Below, in pieces: positions 12,792 through 20,569 of a DNA stretch of 24,987 nt. Every line of letters begins with the position of its first letter. Within the stretch, counting starts at the first letter, position 1. Origin of the DNA: a virus; IMG/VR virus record IMGVR_UViG_3300044641_006763, positions 1-24,987 of that record; one strand, written 5' to 3'. The translations under genes and the position numbers were made by a program. Below the pieces are notes generated by a model. That model did not search any database and was not told the DNA's origin. It saw nothing but the letters and a program-made list of their open reading frames with translations.

Positions 12792-13591
12792 TTACTTTAA
12801 CTACAATTTTGTATGAAGGAAATTTTAGATTTCATCTAAAGGAGAATCTTTGGTTTCGCAATTTTAAGAGTAAGTATATTACTAAAAAAAGATTGTTAAT
12901 TAATAATCTAAATTCTACTCAAGAATTTGAAGATATTTTAAATGATCTTTACGATCCAAATGAAGTGGAATTAATCTATGTTAGTGATTATGCAGATAAA
13001 GTAATTGACATTTTTAATTTGAATATGAAAGAAGGAGATCTTGGATATAATTATACTGTTCCTTATTTTGTAAACATTCATACTTGCACCACACCATATT
13101 TCTTTAATGTCAGTTCAGATTGCTGTGTAGATATTTGCGTTAAGGATAGTTTTTTTGAAAAGTCAATTCGTCTTTTGGAAAAGGACAATGGATACATTGT
13201 TACAAGTTTACCTACAGAAAAAGATTGGAGCACTCATGGATATCCATCTTTTACTCAATGGGAATCTGAACAAATACATGGCAAAAGAATAACCTGTCAA
13301 GGAGAGTGGGAGCAAGTTAATATTCCTGGATTTAGTCCACAGCAAGATCTTGAAGATTTTTGGTGTAGTGCAACTTTTTGGGATGGTGTTTTTTTGGGAC
13401 ACGTTGAAAAATTAAAATCAATTAATTATTCCGAATGTTTCGGGATAAATCATATTCAGGCGGTTGCTCCATATGGCGGTAGAGGTGCTTTTGAAAATAG
13501 GATTGCAGATTATCTGATGTATAATAATGTTTATCGTGCAATGTTAAAAAGTAAAACTCAGTATGCTATGCATACAAATTCGGCACCTTGA
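12788..13591 (+). CDS. Unrecognised protein in the glycan cassette, possibly a glycosyltransferase
   Basis: A 267-aa soluble protein that I cannot place in a named family. It starts MITLTTILYEGNFRF, a beta strand followed by a loop as in many GT-A folds. In the middle are two cysteine- and aromatic-rich segments (NIHTCTTPYFFNVSSDCC, then VDICVKD), and the C-terminal half has WCSATFWDGVFLGH and APYGGRGAFENR. The general order resembles GT2-like proteins in which a central acidic pair binds metal, but no clear DxD is seen apart from isolated VDIC. It overlaps the DUF3431 gene by ATGA. A 47-nt gap, one of the few in the cassette, follows it. Confidence 0.55.
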   Translation: MITLTTILYEGNFRFHLKENLWFRNFKSKYITKKRLLINNLNSTQEFEDILNDLYDPNEVELIYVSDYADKVIDIFNLNMKEGDLGYNYTVPYFVNIHTCTTPYFFNVSSDCCVDICVKDSFFEKSIRLLEKDNGYIVTSLPTEKDWSTHGYPSFTQWESEQIHGKRITCQGEWEQVNIPGFSPQQDLEDFWCSATFWDGVFLGHVEKLKSINYSECFGINHIQAVAPYGGRGAFENRIADYLMYNNVYRAMLKSKTQYAMHTNSAP

Positions 13592-13616
13592 CTGAGATTA
13601 AAAAATGTGTTATGTT
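13588..13616 (+). promoter_or_regulatory. Candidate internal promoter before the E1-like gene
   Basis: TTGACT (13588-13593, five of six) overlaps the upstream stop codon. TATGTT (13611-13616, four of six) follows after 17 bp. It lies in a rare intergenic gap of the cassette and would restart transcription at the 3-dehydrase gene. Confidence 0.45.
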
Positions 13617-13638
13617 AGTAGTAAATTAAAGAACAAGT

Positions 13639-14937
13639 ATGTATCAATTAATTGAAAAATTTCTAGAGTCCTCCAAAGAAATAGAAGATAATATTTTTCC
13701 TTTTATTGCGAATAAAAAAAACTTCAATCCAGAAACAGATTCTGTTTATTACTCTGGACCGTATTGGGATGATGGGGAAATTATCGAAATTATTCATTCG
13801 GTTACAATGGGGAAGTGGCTTTCTTCTGGTGAAAAGGTTCATAAATTTGAGCGCGAATTCTCAAAGAAATTTAATTTTAAACATTCTGTAATGGTGAACT
13901 CTGGGAGTTCTGCTAACCTTGTAATGTTTGCTGCACTTAAAAAACACTTTGGTTGGAAAGACGGTGATGAAATTATTGTTTGTGCCTGTGGATTTGCCAC
14001 TACCATTGCCCCAATAGTTCAAAACGGACTTAAACCAGTTTTTGTGGATATTAATTGGGATGATCTTAATTGGGATTTGGAGCAGATTGAAAGGAAAATT
14101 ACAAGTCGAACAGTGGCAGCTATTTCTTCGCCTGTTCTTGGCAATCCATACGATATTGGAAAATTTGTAGATCTTTGCAGAAGAAAGAGTATTGCTGTTA
14201 TTGCGGATAATTGCGATAGTCTTGGTAGTAAGTGGAATGGAAATTATCTAACTGATTATGCAGTTGCTGCATCCTGTTCTTTTTATCCAGCACACCATCT
14301 CTGCACTATTGAGGGTGGTATGGTTTCCTCCAATGAAAAGGAAATTGTTGATCTTGCTCGCAGTTTTGCTTGGTGGGGGCGTGATTGTTATTGTGTGGGC
14401 GCACAGAATCTTTTGTCTTGTGGAACCTGTGGTAAACGTTTTGATCGTTGGTTGAAAGATTATGATGGAATAGTGGACCATAAGTATATCTTTTCTAATA
14501 TGGGATATAACCTCAAACCTCTAGATCTTCAAGGTGGGGTTGGATCTGTTCAACTGACAAAGTTTGAAGAAATTCACAAGTTCCGTAGAAAAAACAAAGA
14601 AGTAATTCAATCTATTCTTGAAAAGATTCCTGGTGTTCGAGTTGTAAATGAACTTCCTCAAGCAGAGACAAGTTGGTTTGGAGTTCCTACTGTTTGTGAA
14701 GATAAGAACCTTAAAGAGACATTAGTTTCTTACTTGGAAAAAAACAAAATTCAAACTCGCAATTATTTTGCAGGCAATATTCTTCTTCATCCAGGATACT
14801 CTCATCTTGACGATGCGTCAAAATATCCAAAGGCAAATCAAGTTTTGGATAAAGTATTTTTCTTGGGTTGTTCTCCAACAATTAGTGGACCGATGATCAA
14901 CTACATTGATCAAGTAGTTACTAACTTTATTAAGTAG
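13639..14937 (+). CDS. rfbH: CDP-4-keto-6-deoxyglucose 3-dehydrase-like enzyme (E1/RfbH family, DegT/DnrJ fold)
   Basis: A 432-aa PLP/PMP-fold protein of the DegT/DnrJ/EryC1 family. The internal aldimine lysine of aminotransferases is replaced by histidine in SFYPAHH (214-220), with His220 as in the Yersinia E1 and Salmonella RfbH dehydrases. Cys192, Cys250, Cys252 and Cys264 keep the order of the [2Fe-2S] ligands of E1 (C-X57-C-X1-C then C); the last spacing is 11 rather than 7. TCGKRF (263-268) and DHKYIFSNMGYNLK also match the RfbH pattern. The enzyme would remove the C3 hydroxyl of a CDP-4-keto-6-deoxy sugar, giving 3,6-dideoxy sugars such as paratose or tyvelose after reduction. An E3-type ferredoxin reductase is not in the window. 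GDP-linked ColD is a less likely alternative because it lacks these cysteines. Confidence 0.85.
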   Translation: MYQLIEKFLESSKEIEDNIFPFIANKKNFNPETDSVYYSGPYWDDGEIIEIIHSVTMGKWLSSGEKVHKFEREFSKKFNFKHSVMVNSGSSANLVMFAALKKHFGWKDGDEIIVCACGFATTIAPIVQNGLKPVFVDINWDDLNWDLEQIERKITSRTVAAISSPVLGNPYDIGKFVDLCRRKSIAVIADNCDSLGSKWNGNYLTDYAVAASCSFYPAHHLCTIEGGMVSSNEKEIVDLARSFAWWGRDCYCVGAQNLLSCGTCGKRFDRWLKDYDGIVDHKYIFSNMGYNLKPLDLQGGVGSVQLTKFEEIHKFRRKNKEVIQSILEKIPGVRVVNELPQAETSWFGVPTVCEDKNLKETLVSYLEKNKIQTRNYFAGNILLHPGYSHLDDASKYPKANQVLDKVFFLGCSPTISGPMINYIDQVVTNFIK

Positions 14938-14938
14938 T

Positions 14939-15874
14939 ATGGTTATTACTGAGTTTTATCACGGTCAGGGGTTTGGGAATCAATTATTTGCTTATATTGT
15001 GACAAGAATGATCGCACATAAGCGGGGTTTTGATTATGGATTTGCTGGATTAGAAAATTTTGGGGATAGAAGATTTAATGATAAGGGCGTTTATTTTATG
15101 GATCTTGATCTGGGGAAAGAGGTTGTTGGGGGATATAGTCCTCCAGGTGGACCTCCAGATTCATTGCCAAATGGTGTTATAAACTATTACAGAGAATATC
15201 GTCATGGACTTCATACTGATCCATATCTACAAACTGATATTCGTTTGACAGATAAAAATCTTTTTAAAATTTCAGACAATACAAAAATTGATGGAAGTTT
15301 TCAATCAGAAGAATACTTTTATGATGAGATTGATCTAGTAAAAAAATGGTTAAAAATAAAACCAGAATACGATCATTATGATACTAATGGTGAAAATATT
15401 TGTATTGTAAATTTTCGCGGTAGTGATATGATTGGTAATGCTGGATGTTGGTTGCCGAGATCTTATTATGATCACGCCATTAAAGCAATGATTGATTATA
15501 ACCCAAACATGGAGTTTGCGATTGTGACAGAGGATGTGAAAACTGCAAATACAATATTGCCAGAGTATCCTGCTTATCATGAAAGTGTTGCTTGGGATTA
15601 TATTGCAATTAAAAATGCTAGACATGTTATTTGTGGGGCATCTACATTCGCATGTTGGCCTTTGTGGACAAGTGATACTTTAGAATATTGTATTGCCCCC
15701 AAATACTGGTTTGATCATAATCGCTCTCAGGGATGGTGGTCACTAGGGTCGAGCATATATAGTTACGTATCCAAATACATGGATAGGGAAGGAAATCTTT
15801 TTACACCTGATGAGTGTAAAAATGAATGGGAAAACTATAAAACAACTTCAAATATTTACAAAGGTGATTTATGA
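14939..15874 (+). CDS. Divergent GT11-like fucosyltransferase
   Basis: A 311-aa soluble protein starting VITEFYHGQGFGNQLFAYIV. GQGFGNQLF (9-17) is the GxGNQxF motif of the GDP-fucose superfamily. The second motif reads NFRGSD (158-163) where GT11 enzymes have HxRRGD, so the His is Asn and the second Arg is Gly. Near 235-250 GASTFACWPLWTS stands for NSTFSWWGAWL. DGSFQSEEYF (118-127) matches the QSEKYF block of the other GT11 proteins here. Changes at the donor-binding motif mean activity or donor choice may differ. The gene starts 1 nt after the 3-dehydrase stop and overlaps the next by ATGA. Confidence 0.68.
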   Translation: MVITEFYHGQGFGNQLFAYIVTRMIAHKRGFDYGFAGLENFGDRRFNDKGVYFMDLDLGKEVVGGYSPPGGPPDSLPNGVINYYREYRHGLHTDPYLQTDIRLTDKNLFKISDNTKIDGSFQSEEYFYDEIDLVKKWLKIKPEYDHYDTNGENICIVNFRGSDMIGNAGCWLPRSYYDHAIKAMIDYNPNMEFAIVTEDVKTANTILPEYPAYHESVAWDYIAIKNARHVICGASTFACWPLWTSDTLEYCIAPKYWFDHNRSQGWWSLGSSIYSYVSKYMDREGNLFTPDECKNEWENYKTTSNIYKGDL

Positions 15875-16548
15875 TTCATTTACCTAATGTGACATTATTT
15901 TGTTTATCGTCTAATAATATTCCTGGCGCCTTATTTGCTTTACAGCATAGTATGAAAGGAATTAAATTTGGAAAAGTAAAACTTATTACGCATGAAAATC
16001 CTGGAAATCTTCCTGAGGGAATAGAATTTTCAAAAGCACTTTATGAAATCAAATCTATTCATGATTATAACTATTATTGCATTTATAATCTATCTCAACA
16101 TATCGACACTGATTATTGTCTTCTAGTTCAACCTGATGGATTTGTAATCAATCCTGAAAAATGGGATGATGATTGGTTTAATTATGATTATATTGGTGCT
16201 CCTTGGATGATTGCTTCGGACGCATATTTAGATCCTTGGGGTAAAGCACATCGAGTTGGTAATGGTGGATTTTCTTTCCGCAGTAAAAAACTTCTTGATG
16301 TTCCTAAAAGGGCTTATGTTCATTTTGATGTGAATTGGGGAGACTTTTATAAGCATATGGATGTTGGGTTTACTTCAGAAGATGGGATTATTTGTGTACA
16401 CAATCGTCACATTTATGAAGCACTTGGATGTAAAATTGCTCCCATCGAAGTTGCTGCTAGATTCTCCCACGAAAAACCTCTTCCCGAAACAGAAGGAATC
16501 TCTCCATTTGGATTCCATTATCATCTTCCTCCTGGTACTAAACTATGA
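15871..16548 (+). CDS. DUF5672 glycosyltransferase-like protein
   Basis: A 225-aa soluble protein. LLVQPDGFVINP (84-95) is the central acidic motif, YDYIGAPW (105-112) and RVGNGGFSFRS (128-138) are the signature blocks of DUF5672, and HEK near the C-terminus (about 205) is also typical. DUF5672 proteins have a GT-A-like fold and occur in bacterial LPS and eukaryotic glycan clusters; donor and acceptor are unknown to me. The length is within the family range. The gene is coupled on both sides by ATGA overlaps between two GT11 genes. Confidence 0.8.
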   Translation: MIHLPNVTLFCLSSNNIPGALFALQHSMKGIKFGKVKLITHENPGNLPEGIEFSKALYEIKSIHDYNYYCIYNLSQHIDTDYCLLVQPDGFVINPEKWDDDWFNYDYIGAPWMIASDAYLDPWGKAHRVGNGGFSFRSKKLLDVPKRAYVHFDVNWGDFYKHMDVGFTSEDGIICVHNRHIYEALGCKIAPIEVAARFSHEKPLPETEGISPFGFHYHLPPGTKL

Positions 16549-17348
16549 TCGGACATAATCACTTAGGTAGAAACGGACGTTTTGGTAATCAAATGTTCCA
16601 ATATGCAGCAACAAAAGGAATTGCTGTAAATCGTGGATATGACTGGTGCATTCCACCAGGTCCTGTATCTGATGAAGAGTTTACTGATGAAGAGAATCAG
16701 CATAAACTCTTTATGGCGTTTAAACTTCCTTCCGTTAAAGAAGTAAATCTTTTCCCAGCTCCTTATCGGGAAGAGGTAAGTTTTACTTTTGATCAGGATC
16801 TATTTGATAATTGTGAAGATAATATCAATCTTTATGGTTATTTTCAATCTGAAAAATATTTCAAACATATTGAACAAAAAATTCGTGAAGACTTTACTTG
16901 GCGTGATGATGTGTGGAATATGTGTAAAGAAATATTTGATAGCATTGTTCCCGAAAGGAAAGCAATTTCTCTTCATGTTCGCAGAACAGATCATCTTATT
17001 AAACCAACTTACCATCCCGTTCTTCCTCTGAGTTATTATGATGAGGCACTATCTAAGTTTGATAAAGATTTTCCTGTTCTTGTATTTTCTGATGATCCAG
17101 AATGGTGTAATGAACAAGAATTTTTCAGTGATGATCGATTTCTTGTTTCTGAAGGTGGAGACAATATCACTGATATGTGCATGATGAGTATGTGTGAATA
17201 TCAGATTATTGCCAACTCTACTTTTTCTTGGTGGGGTGCTTGGTTGTCAGAATCTGAGAATGTCATTGCTCCAAAACTATGGTTTGGTCCTGATGGGCAA
17301 GATCCAAAAGACATTTATGTTGAACGTTGGGAATACTTGGATGTTTGA
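16545..17348 (+). CDS. GT11 alpha-1,2-fucosyltransferase-like protein
   Basis: A 267-aa GT11 protein. GRFGNQMF (11-18) is the conserved first motif, YFQSEKYF (99-106) the middle block, HVRRTD (144-149) the nucleotide-binding motif (Gly to Thr compared with HVRRGD), and ANSTFSWWGAWL the C-terminal motif. It has no membrane anchor, as in bacterial GT11 enzymes. It transfers fucose, or another GDP-L-sugar, through an alpha-1,2 linkage. It resembles the GT11 protein at 18897 along its whole length, including the WCIPP segment, so the two probably arose by duplication. It overlaps the next gene by 8 bases. Confidence 0.88.
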   Translation: MIGHNHLGRNGRFGNQMFQYAATKGIAVNRGYDWCIPPGPVSDEEFTDEENQHKLFMAFKLPSVKEVNLFPAPYREEVSFTFDQDLFDNCEDNINLYGYFQSEKYFKHIEQKIREDFTWRDDVWNMCKEIFDSIVPERKAISLHVRRTDHLIKPTYHPVLPLSYYDEALSKFDKDFPVLVFSDDPEWCNEQEFFSDDRFLVSEGGDNITDMCMMSMCEYQIIANSTFSWWGAWLSESENVIAPKLWFGPDGQDPKDIYVERWEYLDV

Positions 17349-18105
17349 AATTTCTGTATGTATTCCAACTTATGAATTTAAGGGGCAAGGTGTAAAATAT
17401 CTGTCTGAAATTTTTGACGGACTTAAAAAACAAACATTTCAAGATTTTGAAATAGTCATTTCAGATCATAGTGAAGACACTAAAATTTATGATTTTTGTA
17501 AAAAAAGTAGTAAAGAATTTTCTATAACTTATATAAAAAATCCAAATGATAGGGGATATCAAGCTTCAAATATTAACTGTCTAATTGAAAATGCTGAAGG
17601 TAAGATCATCAAATTGATTATGCAAGATGATCTTTTTGTTGATGATATGTCGCTTGAAAAAATTAAAAATTCTTTTGATGAAAGCGGATGTAAATGGTTA
17701 TTTCATGGATTTACTCATACAACTGATGGAATAGAAACTCATCGTGATTGTATCCCAGAATGGGCAGATATGCTACTTCAAGGAAATAATTTATTGGGAA
17801 GTCCTTCATGCATTGCGTTTTTAAATGAATCTAAAATGTATTTTGATGGTAAATTAAAACTATTAGTTGATACTGAATTCTATCACCGAATGAGAATGGA
17901 ACATGGGTTACCTTACATTATTCCAGATATATTAATTGCAAATCGTGAACATGAAGCAAGGACAAGTGTAAGTGGAATTGATTATGATTTAGTTCTTCAC
18001 GGAAATGATGGACGTAGGTGGTTAGTAAATAGTCAAGAACTCAATTATTTGCAAGAAAAACATATAGATTTTTATAAGTTAGGGAAATATCCAGATGAGA
18101 CATGA
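17341..18105 (+). CDS. Family 2 glycosyltransferase (GT-A)
   Basis: A 254-aa protein with a classical GT2 start: ISVCIPTYEFKGQGVKYL (4-21), LKKQTFQDFEIVISDHSED (28-46), where SDHSED is the nucleotide-binding acidic loop, and MQDD (94-97) as the DxD-like metal site. I chose ATG 17341, the only Met directly before the conserved strand; the longer frame upstream lies inside the GT11 gene. CIAFLNESKMYFDGKLKLLVDTEFYHRM (about 165-195) resembles the acceptor region of GT2 enzymes with a terminal catalytic acid. No transmembrane segments are present. It overlaps the GT11 gene by 8 bases and the next gene by 11. Confidence 0.85.
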   Translation: MFEISVCIPTYEFKGQGVKYLSEIFDGLKKQTFQDFEIVISDHSEDTKIYDFCKKSSKEFSITYIKNPNDRGYQASNINCLIENAEGKIIKLIMQDDLFVDDMSLEKIKNSFDESGCKWLFHGFTHTTDGIETHRDCIPEWADMLLQGNNLLGSPSCIAFLNESKMYFDGKLKLLVDTEFYHRMRMEHGLPYIIPDILIANREHEARTSVSGIDYDLVLHGNDGRRWLVNSQELNYLQEKHIDFYKLGKYPDET

Positions 18106-18910
18106 TTTGACAAATGCAACTTTCATCATTCCTGTCAGAATTGAGACTGATGATAGACTGAGAAATGTTATTACTACAACTGCTTTTCTTTTAGAAAATT
18201 TTGATACAAATATTATCATTAAGGAAGTTGATAAAGAATCTAATGTTGTTAAACATGCTATTCCTATTTTAAAAGAAATTGTTGATGTTGAAGTAAATAT
18301 TAAACATATTTTTGAAAAAAGTGAAAATTCTTCTTTTCATCGACAAAAAATTTTAAATGAAATGTTAGTGGAAACTAATACTGATGTGATTATTAATTAT
18401 GACTGTGATGTAATTCTTCCAATTAATTCATATATTACATCTTACAACCAAATTTTGAATAAAAAATATGATATAATTTATCCATATGGGCAAGGAAATT
18501 ATCAAAAACAGGTTAATGTAGATGATGAGATAGTTTCTGAATTTTTAGAGACTGGAGATTATTCTGTGCTTGATAAAAAATCAAACATCCATACTTCCGA
18601 CTTTGGGTGGGCTCAATTTTTTAATCGCCAAGTTTACATTGATGGATTCATGGAAAATGAAAATTTTGTTGCATATGCTCCAGAAGATAAAGAAAGATTT
18701 TACAGATTTTCAACATTAGGGTATAATATAGGAAGAATACAAAATTTTGTATATCATTTAGAACATGCAAGAAGTGAAAATTCCTGGACACATAATCCAT
18801 ATATGGAATCTAATAATTATGAATGGATGAAACTTTCTAAAATGAATAAAGAAGAATTAATTGAGTACTATTCAAATCAAAAGTATCTGAAAAAATATGT
18901 TAGCATTTAA
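18095..18910 (+). CDS. GT2/GT7C-like glycosyltransferase
   Basis: A 271-aa soluble protein. ATFIIPVRIET (8-18) forms the first strand, YDCDVILP (102-109) has the DxD metal site, and GWAQFFNRQVY (171-181) with the acidic APEDKERFYRF (195-205) corresponds to the galactosyltransferase C-terminal block (Glyco_transf_7C), where GWGxED is usual. This arrangement is seen in chondroitin-polymerase-like and galactosyltransferase proteins of bacteria. It overlaps the previous gene by 11 bases and the GT11 gene by 14, the second largest overlap after that of the 3,5-epimerase. Confidence 0.75.
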   Translation: MRHDLTNATFIIPVRIETDDRLRNVITTTAFLLENFDTNIIIKEVDKESNVVKHAIPILKEIVDVEVNIKHIFEKSENSSFHRQKILNEMLVETNTDVIINYDCDVILPINSYITSYNQILNKKYDIIYPYGQGNYQKQVNVDDEIVSEFLETGDYSVLDKKSNIHTSDFGWAQFFNRQVYIDGFMENENFVAYAPEDKERFYRFSTLGYNIGRIQNFVYHLEHARSENSWTHNPYMESNNYEWMKLSKMNKEELIEYYSNQKYLKKYVSI

Positions 18911-19751
18911 TCAAATTGGGAATTTGGGAAGACTTGGAAACCAGATGTTTGAGTATGCTGCCGTTCGTGGAATTGCATCTAGACATGGATATGAATGGTG
19001 TATCCCACCTTTTAATAGAACAGGTATTGAAAATTACAGTCTACATAACTGTTTTAAGTTAGAATCTGTCGCAGAAGAGAACTTAAATTTTATTGAACAC
19101 TTTCAGTATGTTGGAGAAAGATTCTTTCATTTTGATGAGGATCTGTTTGAGCAGTGTCCTGATAATGTAAGTCTTCATGGATTTTTTCAATCTGAAAAAT
19201 ACTTTAGACATATTTTAGATGAGATTCGTAAGGACTTTACATTTCATGATGAGTATTTGCAACCTTGTAGAGAAATGATAGACTCTGTAGGGGGGGATCC
19301 AATCATGCTTCACGTTCGTAGAGGTGATCCTAATCTTACAGATCCTCGTGGTTTTAAGTGGAGCTATACACAATGTTCTGAAATGCATCCAGTTCAAACT
19401 ATTGAGTATTATGAAAAAGCACTTTCGGAATTTGATGACGATCAACCAGTCATTGTTTTTTCGGATTCTCCTGAATGGGTAAAAGAGCAAGAATTTTTTT
19501 CTGGAGATCGCTTCTTAATTTCGGAACCACAGGAAAAGTATGCTGATGGATCATATACTCCATATGCTGATCTATGCTTGATGTCTCTCTGTTCTCATGC
19601 TATTATTGCTAATAGTTCTATGAGTTGGTGGGGTGCTTGGTTAATTAATAACCCTATTAAAAAAGTAATCGCACCTAAAAATTGGTTTGGACCTGCTTAT
19701 GCAGACAAAGATACTAAAGATCTCTATGTTGAAAATTGGATTGTGCTATGA
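18897..19751 (+). CDS. GT11 alpha-1,2-fucosyltransferase-like protein
   Basis: A 284-aa GT11 protein with all motifs: GRLGNQMFEY (11-20), WCIPP (34-38), FFQSEKYF (96-103), the intact HVRRGD (139-144), and ANSSMSWWGAWL near residue 242. It is the most canonical of the four GT11-like proteins in this window. An insertion after HVRRGD (about residues 145-165, DPRGFKWSYTQCSEM) is absent in the relative at 16545. The donor is expected to be GDP-fucose; no GDP-mannose 4,6-dehydratase is visible in the window, so the host would have to supply it. It overlaps the previous gene by 14 bases and the NAD synthetase gene by ATGA. Confidence 0.9.
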   Translation: MLAFNQIGNLGRLGNQMFEYAAVRGIASRHGYEWCIPPFNRTGIENYSLHNCFKLESVAEENLNFIEHFQYVGERFFHFDEDLFEQCPDNVSLHGFFQSEKYFRHILDEIRKDFTFHDEYLQPCREMIDSVGGDPIMLHVRRGDPNLTDPRGFKWSYTQCSEMHPVQTIEYYEKALSEFDDDQPVIVFSDSPEWVKEQEFFSGDRFLISEPQEKYADGSYTPYADLCLMSLCSHAIIANSSMSWWGAWLINNPIKKVIAPKNWFGPAYADKDTKDLYVENWIVL

Positions 19752-20569
19752 ATCGTATTACTGATTACTCTGAATTAAAAACAAAAATTGTTAGTTGGAT
19801 CAAAGATTACGCTACTGTTAATAGTATTGATTCTCTTGTTGTAGGAATTTCTGGAGGAATTGATTCTTCCGTTGTTTCTACTCTCTGTGCTGAGACAGGA
19901 CTTCCTACGTATGTTCTTTCTATGCCTTTGAATTCAATCAGCTCTCAATCAAATTTGTCTGATGCTCATAGAAAGTTTCTCTCTAAAAATTATGAGAACG
20001 TTGTTCCTATGCGGATCGATCTCTCATCTGTTTATGAGCAGTTTGTAAAGAGCACTAAGTTTTGGTTGGGTGATGAATTTGCACAATCCAAACACTCTCT
20101 AGCTAATACAAAGTCACGTATCCGCATGGTAACATTGTATCAAGTTGCTGGTGATGTTGGCGGCATCGTTGTTGGTACTGGTAATAAAGTTGAAGATTAT
20201 GGCGTAGGATTTTATACTAAATATGGTGACGGGGGAGTTGATATTGCTCCTATTGCAGATCTTTATAAAACTGAAGTATGGGAACTTGGAAGGCATCTTG
20301 GTGTAGATCAACGTATTATTGATGCACAACCGACAGATGGACTATGGGAAGATGGAAGAACTGATGCAGATCAAATTGGAACATCTTACGAAATGCTTGA
20401 GTGGGTGATGGAATCTCAAATGTTTGAAAATGAAAAAGATTCAACATCTTTAAACATGTGGGAAGATAAAGAATTTACTGAAGAACAAAAGATCGCAATT
20501 CGACAATATCAAAAATTTAATACCCAAAATAAACATAAAATGTTGTCCATTCCTACGTTTAAACTATGA
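19748..20569 (+). CDS. nadE: NAD+ synthetase-like ATP pyrophosphatase
   Basis: A 273-aa N-type ATP pyrophosphatase. SGGIDS (35-40) is the P-loop; GTGNKVEDYGVGF (143-155) with TKYGDGGVDI (157-166) and PIADLYKTEVW (168-178) are the NadE signature for nicotinate adenine dinucleotide binding, and PTDGLW (195-200) with DADQIG (206-211) stands where NadE has the PTAxL and DE-LG motifs. No glutaminase (nitrilase) domain is fused, so it would use ammonia. It would adenylate NaAD and amidate it to NAD+. I chose ATG 19748, in ATGA overlap with the GT11 gene. It stands next to a NAD-dependent dehydrogenase. A role in amidating a sugar acid is possible but the NadE motifs favour NAD synthesis. Confidence 0.88.
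   Translation: MNRITDYSELKTKIVSWIKDYATVNSIDSLVVGISGGIDSSVVSTLCAETGLPTYVLSMPLNSISSQSNLSDAHRKFLSKNYENVVPMRIDLSSVYEQFVKSTKFWLGDEFAQSKHSLANTKSRIRMVTLYQVAGDVGGIVVGTGNKVEDYGVGFYTKYGDGGVDIAPIADLYKTEVWELGRHLGVDQRIIDAQPTDGLWEDGRTDADQIGTSYEMLEWVMESQMFENEKDSTSLNMWEDKEFTEEQKIAIRQYQKFNTQNKHKMLSIPTFKL

Noticed and set aside
13639-14937. Ordinary PLP sugar aminotransferase
   Set aside because: The PLP-binding lysine is replaced by His220 and the iron-sulphur cysteines are present, which fits a 3-dehydrase instead.
15350-15625. Minus-strand open frame of 91 codons in the GT11-like gene
   Set aside because: Repeated Ile/Asn/Thr composition without start signals or family motifs; antisense shadow.
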